Translations under genes and position numbers: made by a program
Origin: an uncultured Collinsella sp.
GTDB lineage: Bacteria; Actinomycetota; Coriobacteriia; Coriobacteriales; Coriobacteriaceae
Assembly (NCBI GenBank): GCA_958348565.1
Contig: CATVZP010000031.1
Coordinates: forward strand, 1-20,961
Direction of reading: 5' to 3'
Length of the DNA stretch: 20,961 bases
Shown: positions 6,953-13,198 of the stretch, in pieces
How the letters are laid out: every line of letters starts with the position of its first letter
Numbering within the stretch: position 1 is the first letter of the stretch
The notes under the pieces: model-generated
Seen by the model: the letters and a program-made list of their open reading frames with translations, nothing else
The model's database searches: none
What the model was told of the DNA's origin: nothing

Positions 6953-9126
6953 CCTCCGCTGACCTCCTTAAAGATGTGCCGATACCGCATGGCGACTGCA
7001 TCGCGCAAGGGACGCGTCGCCACGGAGTCAAGGTTGCAAGCATACCGCAAGAGCTCGACCGCGTCCAAATGGGCCCACTCGATCAATTCTTCGTCGGCAT
7101 CGAGGTCAACAAAACGCAAGGTCACGCCGCCATGCTGGCGGTAACCCAGGATTTCGCCCTCGTGGCGCAGACGCAGGTCCATCTGGGCGAGCGTAAAGCC
7201 GTCCGAGGTCTTCTCGAGCGACTGGAGGCGGTCTTGTGCCGTCGACGCGCCGCCGTTGCCCTTGGAGTGCGTCATGACCAGGCACGTTCCCGACACGCTG
7301 CCGCGACCTACGCGCCCGCGCAGCTGGTGCAGGGCCGCCAAGCCAAAGCGCTCTCCATTCTCGATGACCATGACGGTGGCGTTGGGCACGTCAACGCCCA
7401 CCTCGACCACCGTGGTCGAGACGAGCACATCGATCTCGCCACGCTTAAAGGCATCGATGACCCGGTCCTTCTCCCCCGCCGGCATGCGGCCATGAAGACG
7501 CTCGATGGTAAGCCCCGGCAACGCAAGGCGCAGTCGGTCGAGCTCGGTTGCCGTATCGTGCAGCGGCACAGGCACGGTCACGCGGCCTTCGTCGTCGCGA
7601 GCGATGCCGGGTACGTCTTCGAGCTCATCGGCCGAATCGCTCGGCTCCACGAGCGGACAGATCACGTAGGCTTGCTGCCCCTTATCGTGCGCCTCGCGAA
7701 TGGCGCCATAGGCCAGGTCGCGACTCGACTCGGTGAGGACGCGCGTCGTCACGCCGGCACCCGGAACGGGACGATGGCGGATGATGCTCGTATCCAGGTC
7801 GCCGTACACCGAAAGCGCCAGCGTGCGCGGGATCGGCGTGGCAGTCATGACCAACAAGTCGGCACCCGGGCCTTTTGCGCGTAGAGCGTTACGCTGGCCC
7901 ACGCCAAAGCGGTGCTGCTCGTCGATCACCACAAGCGACAAATGCTTGAACGTGACGTTCTCCGAAAGCACCGCATGGGTACCAAAGAGCACGTCGAGCT
8001 CGCCAGACTGGAGCCGCGCATGAATCTGTTCACGCTCGGCCGCCGGCGTGGCGCCCGTCAGGAGCGCCCAGGTTATGCCAGCCTGCGAGAGCAAAGGGCC
8101 GGTCTTATCGGCATATTGACGCGCCAACACGCCCGTGGGCGCCATAACGCAGGCCTGAGTGCCGCTATCGGCCGCAACCGCCAATGCGCAGGCGGCAACG
8201 GCGGTCTTACCGGTACCGACGTCGCCCAGCAGCAGACGGTTCATCACGCGACCGCCATCGCACATGTCATGCAGGATGTCTTGAAATGCAGCCTCCTGCT
8301 CATCGCTCAGCGAAAACGGCAGGGCCTGTTTAAGCGCAGTCAAATGCTCGCCCGCAGCATGCGCATAAGGCACCACGTCGACCATACCGCCATCGTTGCG
8401 CAGACGCAGCGCGAGCTGCAAGTAGAGACACTCCTCGTAGGCAAGACGCCGGCGCGCGATGTCGCGCTCGGCCATGCTCGAGGGAAAGTGGATCGAGCGC
8501 AGCGCACGGGCATTGCTCATGAGCTTCCGCTTTGCGCGCAGCGGCGCGGGAATGGGATCGAACGGATTGGCGACCACTTCGAGCGCACCGCTCACGATAC
8601 GGCGCATCCATGCCTGACTCACGCCGTCACTTACGTAGTGGACCGGCAGGATGGTGCCGGCGGCGCGCCCGTCCTCAAGCTTTTCAAAGTGGGGCGAGGC
8701 CATCTGCTTAAAGCCATAGGCAAATTCGACCTTGCCCATAACGGCCAGGCGGTCGCCCTGCTTGAACTGCTGGGCAATCCAGGGCTGACGAAAAAAGGCG
8801 ACTTGCAGCACGCCCGTCTCGTCCACGAGCGAGACCTCAGTCACCTGCATACGCGGACGGGGCTGCTTTTGGACAATACGGTCGACCGTGGCGATGATCG
8901 TGCACACGGTACCGATGGGCGCCATCTCGATGGACCACGAGCGAGTAAAGTCCAGGTAGCGATGAGGAATATGGAGAAGGAGGTCCCCCACCGTCCGAAT
9001 TCCCAGACGGCGAAGGGCCTCCTCACGTTTACCCGAAACATATTTGAGTCGCGCGATATCCTCGTCGAGCGCATTGCTCTGGGCAAAGCGCTCCGAGACG
9101 CGCGGCACGGAGCACAGCTCGGACAT
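6949..9126 (-). CDS. recG: ATP-dependent DNA helicase RecG
   Basis: Branch-migration helicase of 725 residues that remodels stalled forks and Holliday junctions. The order of parts is normal: an N-terminal helical part with a helix-hairpin-helix-like RRLGIRTVGDLLLHIPHRY, the OB-fold wedge domain (about 60-160), the Walker A motif GDVGTGKT at 301-308, the DEQH box at 402-405 in VVIDEQHRFGVGQRNAL, TATPIPRT at 428-435, and the C-terminal QLRGRVGRG motif VI. The ATG at 9126 has no good Shine-Dalgarno; the 9 bases after the fakA stop form a small TAGGC/GCCTA dyad. Re-initiation after fakA is the likely mode. The next gene, rsmD, overlaps its stop. Confidence 0.96.
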   Translation of the reverse strand: MSELCSVPRVSERFAQSNALDEDIARLKYVSGKREEALRRLGIRTVGDLLLHIPHRYLDFTRSWSIEMAPIGTVCTIIATVDRIVQKQPRPRMQVTEVSLVDETGVLQVAFFRQPWIAQQFKQGDRLAVMGKVEFAYGFKQMASPHFEKLEDGRAAGTILPVHYVSDGVSQAWMRRIVSGALEVVANPFDPIPAPLRAKRKLMSNARALRSIHFPSSMAERDIARRRLAYEECLYLQLALRLRNDGGMVDVVPYAHAAGEHLTALKQALPFSLSDEQEAAFQDILHDMCDGGRVMNRLLLGDVGTGKTAVAACALAVAADSGTQACVMAPTGVLARQYADKTGPLLSQAGITWALLTGATPAAEREQIHARLQSGELDVLFGTHAVLSENVTFKHLSLVVIDEQHRFGVGQRNALRAKGPGADLLVMTATPIPRTLALSVYGDLDTSIIRHRPVPGAGVTTRVLTESSRDLAYGAIREAHDKGQQAYVICPLVEPSDSADELEDVPGIARDDEGRVTVPVPLHDTATELDRLRLALPGLTIERLHGRMPAGEKDRVIDAFKRGEIDVLVSTTVVEVGVDVPNATVMVIENGERFGLAALHQLRGRVGRGSVSGTCLVMTHSKGNGGASTAQDRLQSLEKTSDGFTLAQMDLRLRHEGEILGYRQHGGVTLRFVDLDADEELIEWAHLDAVELLRYACNLDSVATRPLRDAVAMRYRHIFKEVSGG

Positions 9127-9135
9127 AGGCAGAGC

Positions 9136-10797
9136 CTACTCGATCGAGAAGATCACGGGATAGAGCGGCTGCTCACCACGATGGGCGTCGATCTCCAGAT
9201 CGGGCTGAGCCTCCTCGATAGCGTCGACGATCTCCTGGAAGGCCTCGTCAGACAGCTCCTCACCGGCCAGAATCGTCAGCGCGTCGCCCTCCTCTTCCTC
9301 CTGCATGCGGTTGATGCAGTCGAGCGTAACCTGCTTCACGTCAGAACCGACCACATCGATGGAACCGGCGATGATGCCCATGACATCACCGGAGTGAATC
9401 GGCGAGCCGTCAGAGGCGCTGGAGTCGCGCACGGCGCGAGTGACCTCGCCATCACGGACCTCGCTGATGGCGTCGACCATAGCGGCAACGGCATCCTCGA
9501 GCTCGGAATCGGGCAGGACCGCGAACAGCGCGGAGAAAGCCTGCGGGACGGTCTTGGTGGGAACGACGGCAACCTTCTTGTCGGTGCAAGCGGAGGCAGC
9601 AGCCTCGGCAGCCATGCGGATGTTGCCGTTATTGGGCAGGATGATGACCGAGGTCGCGTTGACCTGGTCGACGGCGCCAAGCAGGTCGGCGGTCGAGGGG
9701 TTCATGGTCTGGCCACCCGAAACGATCACATCGACGCCGAGGGACTTGAGGATGTCGGCCTCACCAGAGCCAGCCGCAACGGCGACAAAGCCCAGGGCCT
9801 TCGCGGGTTCGGCGGCCTTCTCCTGGTCCTCATGGATCTTAGCGGTACGGTCGTGGGCCTCCATCTCCATGTTGTGGATAAAGACCTCATAGATCTGACC
9901 GAGCTGCAGCATGTGCTCGAGCACCAGGTTGGGGGTGTTGGAGTGCACGTGGATCTTGTAGTCGGGATAGGCGCCCACGAGCAGCTCGCAGTCGCCCATG
10001 GAACCCAGGAACTTCAGGCACTCGTCCTCGTCAAACGGGGCGTCGGCCTTAAAGAGGAACTCGTTGCAGTAGCGGAACTCCGAGCCCTCCCAGTCGTCGT
10101 TGGCCTCGATCTCAACACGGCCAAGAGCGGCATCGCGAGCAGAGCCGGCGGAATCGAACGTAGCGGAGAAATCCTCGACCACGGTGCTGCGGCCAAGGGC
10201 AGCGGCAACAAAGTTCTCCAAGAAGATGGCAAAGCCAAAGGCGCCGGAGTCGACCACGCCGTTCTCCTTGAGGACGGGCAGCAGGTCGGGCGTGCGGGCG
10301 ACGGACTGGTAGGCCTCGACGACGATGGCGTCGAGCGCATCCTCGGCAGAGAACTTCTTCTTCTCGCACTCGTCTGCCTTGGTCGAAACATCACGCAGGA
10401 CCGTGAGGATCGTGCCCTCGATGGGCTTACGAACAGCCTGGAAGGCAACCTTGACGGCACGACGGAAGGCGAAGGCGATATTGGCGGATGTAATGGGCTC
10501 ATCGGCAGAGACAAGGCCCTCGGCCACGCCGCGTAGGATCTGCGAGGTGATGACACCGGAGTTGCCACGGGCGCCCATCAGGGAGCCGTGGGTGATAGCG
10601 CCGGCAATGGCCTCCATGTCGGCATCGGCGGGAAGGGCGGAAAGCTCCTTGGTCACCGAGGCGAGCGTGAGCGACATGTTGGTGCCGGTGTCACCGTCGG
10701 GTACGGGGAAGACGTTGAGCTTGTTGATCTCCTCGGCCTTTTCGGAAACGGCAGCCGCAGCGATCGGAAAACAGGTGCGAATGGTCTTTGCAATCAT
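9136..10797 (-). CDS. fakA: Fatty acid kinase catalytic subunit FakA (DAK2/YloV family)
   Basis: ATP-binding subunit of fatty acid kinase, which phosphorylates FakB-bound fatty acids to acyl-phosphates for PlsY. The 553-residue protein has an N-terminal DAK2 kinase domain with PVPDGDTGTNMS at residues 31-42 and GARGNSG at 75-81. A middle region follows, including YKIHVHSNTPNLVLEHMLQLGQ, and then a C-terminal domain with IILPNNGNIRMAAEAA. This is the full FakA architecture, not a dihydroxyacetone kinase. The ATG at 10797 has GGAGA about 11 bases upstream, rather far. It follows the Asp23-like gene by 27 bases and precedes recG by 9. No fakB gene is in the window. With plsX downstream, both routes to acyl-phosphate are encoded within about 7 kb. 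Confidence 0.92.
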   Translation of the reverse strand: MIAKTIRTCFPIAAAAVSEKAEEINKLNVFPVPDGDTGTNMSLTLASVTKELSALPADADMEAIAGAITHGSLMGARGNSGVITSQILRGVAEGLVSADEPITSANIAFAFRRAVKVAFQAVRKPIEGTILTVLRDVSTKADECEKKKFSAEDALDAIVVEAYQSVARTPDLLPVLKENGVVDSGAFGFAIFLENFVAAALGRSTVVEDFSATFDSAGSARDAALGRVEIEANDDWEGSEFRYCNEFLFKADAPFDEDECLKFLGSMGDCELLVGAYPDYKIHVHSNTPNLVLEHMLQLGQIYEVFIHNMEMEAHDRTAKIHEDQEKAAEPAKALGFVAVAAGSGEADILKSLGVDVIVSGGQTMNPSTADLLGAVDQVNATSVIILPNNGNIRMAAEAAASACTDKKVAVVPTKTVPQAFSALFAVLPDSELEDAVAAMVDAISEVRDGEVTRAVRDSSASDGSPIHSGDVMGIIAGSIDVVGSDVKQVTLDCINRMQEEEEGDALTILAGEELSDEAFQEIVDAIEEAQPDLEIDAHRGEQPLYPVIFSIE

Positions 10798-10824
10798 AAG
10801 TGATGAAATCTCCGTATTCGGATG

Positions 10825-11181
10825 CTAGTTCAGACGGCTCTTGAGCGCGTCGATGTGAATGCCGATCTTAAGGCTGGCGGGATCGATCTGGGCGATCTCC
10901 TGCAGGGTGAAGGCGACGGAGCTCGAAAGATTGTGGCAGACGGACTTCATGTTGACGCCGTTCTCGAGCACGACGTGAAGGTCGACCGTGAGGCCGTTCT
11001 CGTCGGCGGAAACAAGCACGCCCTTGCGGAGGCGCTGGCCGGCAAGCAGGCGCACGCTCTCGGCGCCCTGCAGCTGTTCAGCCATACCGACGACGCCGTA
11101 GCACGTCATCGCGGCATAACCGGCAATATCGGCAATAACGTCGTTCGAGACGCTCAGGCTGCCGTTAATGGTCTCAGACAC
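10825..11181 (-). CDS. Asp23/Gls24 family envelope stress protein
   Basis: Protein of 118 residues in the Asp23/Gls24 (DUF322) family, small proteins tied to envelope stress in Gram-positive bacteria and often coded just before fakA. The sequence shows the family pattern: an N-terminal ETINGSLSVSNDVIADIAGYAAM, a central GVVGMAEQ, and the beta-rich GLTVDLHVVLENGVNMKSVCHNLSSSV region. I choose the GTG at 11181 because AAAGGAGA lies 5 bases upstream; an ATG 11 codons earlier would put that ribosome binding site inside the coding region. A short hairpin (TGGTGC/GCACCA) sits just before the ribosome binding site. It is the first gene after the tRNA terminator and so the likely head of the fakA-recG-rsmD-coaD operon. 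Confidence 0.88.
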   Translation of the reverse strand: MSETINGSLSVSNDVIADIAGYAAMTCYGVVGMAEQLQGAESVRLLAGQRLRKGVLVSADENGLTVDLHVVLENGVNMKSVCHNLSSSVAFTLQEIAQIDPASLKIGIHIDALKSRLN

Positions 11182-11234
11182 AAGAATCTCCTTTTCTGGT
11201 GCTCGCGGCACCATGTCGTGGGAGCAATCATTCC

Positions 11235-11263
11235 AATAGTTTACAACGACCGCGCCATGTTAA
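11235..11263 (-). promoter_or_regulatory. Weak candidate promoter for the asp23-fakA operon
   Basis: On the minus strand TTAACA (11258-11263) lies 17 bases before ACTATT (11235-11240). An overlapping TAAACT (11238-11243) is closer to a -10 but badly spaced. A promoter is expected here because a strong terminator lies upstream, but the sequence match is poor. The rest of 11264-11339 shows nothing I recognise. Confidence 0.25.
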
Positions 11264-11339
11264 GGCGGCGGGGTTCGCGATTACATCCTCGACACGAAAT
11301 GTTGATACGGTAACGTTCGCCACCGGCGATCGCGGCATG

Positions 11340-11370
11340 AAAAAACCCGCCGCATAAGCGACGGGTTTTA
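11340..11370 (-). terminator. Intrinsic terminator after the tRNA-Asn pair
   Basis: On the minus strand AAACCCGTCGC pairs with GCGGCGGGTTT around a TTAT loop (one G-T pair) and is followed directly by a run of T. It lies a few bases after the downstream tRNA and is a textbook Rho-independent terminator. Confidence 0.9.
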
Positions 11371-11375
11371 AAACC

Positions 11376-11450
11376 TGGCTCCCCGGGTAGGACTCGAACC
11401 TACAACAGCGCGGTTAACAGCCGCGTGCTCTACCATTGAGCTACCGAGGA
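11376..11450 (-). tRNA. tRNA-Asn (anticodon GTT), second copy
   Basis: 75 bases including an encoded CCA end. The minus strand folds as a full cloverleaf: acceptor TCCTCGG/CCGGGGA with one G-T pair, D-arm GCTC/GAGC, anticodon stem CGCGG/CCGCG with loop CTGTTAA (anticodon GTT), and T-arm GTAGG-TTCGAGT-CCTAC. It is identical base for base to the copy at 11485-11559, which is transcribed before it. Confidence 0.97.
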
Positions 11451-11477
11451 ATTTAAAAGCCCAGCGAAATGGGCTGA
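11451..11477 (-). terminator. Hairpin between the two tRNA-Asn genes
   Basis: On the minus strand AGCCCA-TTTCGC-TGGGCT forms a 6-base stem followed by TTTAAAT. It may be a partial terminator after the first tRNA or a processing signal within a joint transcript. The T tract is short, so full termination is doubtful, and no promoter is visible for the second tRNA. Confidence 0.5.
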
Positions 11478-11484
11478 AAAATTC

Positions 11485-11559
11485 TGGCTCCCCGGGTAGG
11501 ACTCGAACCTACAACAGCGCGGTTAACAGCCGCGTGCTCTACCATTGAGCTACCGAGGA
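11485..11559 (-). tRNA. tRNA-Asn (anticodon GTT), first copy
   Basis: 75 bases with encoded CCA and the same cloverleaf as the neighbouring copy, with anticodon GTT in loop CTGTTAA. A strong promoter lies just upstream. The two genes start 109 bases apart and are identical only across the tRNA itself, with unrelated flanks. Confidence 0.97.
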
Positions 11560-11589
11560 ATAGGTGCGTGCTCTCAAGCAACGAAGTTT

Positions 11590-11617
11590 ATTATACGGAC
11601 GATTGGGCGAAGGGCAA
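11590..11617 (-). promoter_or_regulatory. Strong sigma-70 promoter for tRNA-Asn genes
   Basis: On the minus strand TTGCCC (11612-11617) and a perfect TATAAT (11590-11595) are separated by 16 bases. An A/T-rich stretch with TTAAAAAAG lies directly upstream (about 11618-11640) and resembles an UP element. The expected start is near 11583, about 25 bases before the first tRNA. Confidence 0.8.
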
Positions 11618-11644
11618 GAACTTTTTTAAGAAATTTTCCGACCC

Positions 11645-11698
11645 AGTCATTGGGGACGTTCTTAAACGACTAGTCATTCAAGAACGTCCCCAACGACT
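11645..11698. repeat. 54-base palindrome of two head-to-head 27-base units (REPIN/MITE-like)
   Basis: Two 27-base units lie back to back in inverted orientation, 11645-11671 and 11672-11698, matching at 24 of 27 positions. Each contains the core TTGGGGACGTTCTT, perfectly complementary between arms over 14 bases (11650-11663 with 11680-11693), and is bounded by AGTC and GACT tetramers. The element lies between the rpoD terminator and the tRNA promoter and has no coding capacity. Such paired inverted units resemble REPINs or minimal non-autonomous elements mobilised by a transposase elsewhere. No transposase is in this window. Confidence 0.75.
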
Positions 11699-11703
11699 AC
11701 ATG

Positions 11704-11736
11704 AAAGCGCCCCCAAGCGGATGTGCTTGAGGGCGC
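11704..11736 (-). terminator. Intrinsic terminator of rpoD
   Basis: On the minus strand GCGCCCTCAAGC pairs with GCTTGGGGGCGC (12 positions, one G-T pair) around a 6-base loop and is followed by TTTC. It begins 11 bases after the rpoD stop codon. The T tract is short, but the stem is very stable. Confidence 0.8.
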
Positions 11737-11747
11737 CTCTTGCTTGA

Positions 11748-13088
11748 CTAGCTTTCGATGTAGTCTTTCAGCTTGCTCGAGCGACTCGGGTGGCGGAGCT
11801 TGGCCAGGGTCTTAGACTCGATCTGGCGGATACGCTCGCGCGTGACGCCAAACTCGCGACCGACTTCCTCGAGCGTGCGGGGATGTCCGTCGACGAGACC
11901 AAAGCGCAGCTCGATAACCTTGCGCTCGCGATCGGCAAGCGAATCGAGCACCTGGGTGAGCTGCTCCTGCAGCATGGAGAAGCTGGCAGCATCGGGCGGA
12001 ACGATAGCCTGGGAGTCCTCGATGAAGTCGCCCAGCTGGGAATCCTCTTCCTCGCCGATCGGGGTCTCGAGCGACACGGGCTCCTGCGAAATCTTCTGGA
12101 TCTCACGGACGCGGTCGGCGCTCATGTCCATCTCGGCACCGATCTCCTCGGGGGTCGGGTCGCGACCCAGGTCCTGGAGGAGCTGGCGCTGGACGCGGAC
12201 GAGCTTGTTGATGGTCTCGACCATGTGCACGGGAATACGGATGGTACGGGCCTGGTCGGCAATAGCGCGCGTAATGGCCTGACGGATCCACCACGTGGCG
12301 TACGTGGAGAACTTAAAGCCCTTCTGGTAGTCGAACTTCTCGACGGCGCGGATCAGACCGAGGTTGCCCTCCTGGATCAGATCCAGGAACAGCATGCCAC
12401 GGCCGACATAGCGCTTGGCGATGGAGACGACCAGACGCAGGTTTGCGCTGATGAGCGCCTGCTTGGCCTCAAGACCAACATTCTCAATACGCGTAAGTCG
12501 ACGCATCTCGGAGCGTGTGAGTTCAATCTCGCCTGCATCGGCAGCCTCGAGCTTCTCGGTAGCCTCGAGACCGGCCTCAATCTTCATGGCCAGATCGACC
12601 TCTTCAGATGCGGTCAGCAGGTCGACCTTACCGATCTCCTTGAGGTACATACGAACCGGGTCGCCGGTCAGCATCACCGTGGAGGCATCGATGCCGCGCA
12701 CGCGCGAACGCGAACGGGACGTGCGCACGGTGCGCTTCTTCTTGCTCTTGGAAGAGCCCATCTCGGCATCGGCCTGGCGGGCCATCTTAAGCTCGTGATC
12801 GTCAAGCGAGCCGGAATCGTGCTCGTCATCATCGAAATCGTCGGTATCGTTATCGTCATCGTCGACGTCCATCGGGGCGTCGTCGTTTCCGCTCGCGGAG
12901 ATAATCTGGATGCCGCTGTTGCGCAGCGCGGAATACACCGCGTTGAGCTGCTCATCAGAAACATCGATATCCTTCAGGGCGACCTGAATCTCGTCCTCGG
13001 TTACCGAAGTCCTGTTTGAGCCGTTGCCCATGAGCTTTGCAACGTAGGATTCCAGCCCAGTACCCGTGCTCTCAGTCTTTTTTGGCAC
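11748..13088 (-). CDS. rpoD: Principal RNA polymerase sigma factor (sigma-70/SigA)
   Basis: Primary sigma factor of 446 residues. Region 1.2 is at DPVRMYLKEIGKVDLLT (143-159). The group 1 hallmark DLIQEGNLGLIRAVEKFDY is at 236-254, followed by FKFSTYATWWIRQAI in region 2.4 and by RIPVHMVETINKL. The region 4.2 helix-turn-helix, with TLEEVGREFGVTRERIRQIE, lies near the C-terminus, which ends KLRHPSRSSKLKDYIES. The N-terminal extension has a folded segment (about 30-63), then a very acidic stretch (69-98), then a Lys/Arg/Ser-rich stretch (113-132). The start is GTG at 13088 with GGGAGA upstream. It follows dnaG after 110 bases, giving a dnaG-rpoD pair as in the E. coli macromolecular-synthesis operon. 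Confidence 0.97.
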   Translation of the reverse strand: MPKKTESTGTGLESYVAKLMGNGSNRTSVTEDEIQVALKDIDVSDEQLNAVYSALRNSGIQIISASGNDDAPMDVDDDDNDTDDFDDDEHDSGSLDDHELKMARQADAEMGSSKSKKKRTVRTSRSRSRVRGIDASTVMLTGDPVRMYLKEIGKVDLLTASEEVDLAMKIEAGLEATEKLEAADAGEIELTRSEMRRLTRIENVGLEAKQALISANLRLVVSIAKRYVGRGMLFLDLIQEGNLGLIRAVEKFDYQKGFKFSTYATWWIRQAITRAIADQARTIRIPVHMVETINKLVRVQRQLLQDLGRDPTPEEIGAEMDMSADRVREIQKISQEPVSLETPIGEEEDSQLGDFIEDSQAIVPPDAASFSMLQEQLTQVLDSLADRERKVIELRFGLVDGHPRTLEEVGREFGVTRERIRQIESKTLAKLRHPSRSSKLKDYIES

Positions 13089-13120
13089 AGATTCTCCCTT
13101 CGTAGTCCACAGGACTCATT

Positions 13121-13129
13121 ACTTTAGCA
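13121..13129 (-). promoter_or_regulatory. Possible extended -10 promoter for rpoD
   Basis: On the minus strand this reads TGCTAAAGT, an extended -10 (TGn followed by TAAAGT) about 33 bases before the rpoD GTG. The -35 region is poor, which extended -10 promoters tolerate. The 110-base dnaG-rpoD gap is A/T-richer than its surroundings and holds nothing else I recognise. Confidence 0.35.
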
Positions 13130-13198
13130 CACACATGGACGTCTATACCCAAAATAAAGACAGGATATAGGCGAGAATACGCTGGTTGACCACAACAT

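Noticed and set aside
7912..10536. 874-codon plus-strand open frame opposite recG and fakA
   Set aside because: It spans two unrelated, well-supported minus-strand genes and their junction, has no recognisable domain, and is a G+C-driven shadow.
11376..11559. Repeated units with a spacer, considered as a short CRISPR-like array
   Set aside because: The repeats are complete tRNA-Asn cloverleaf genes with encoded CCA.
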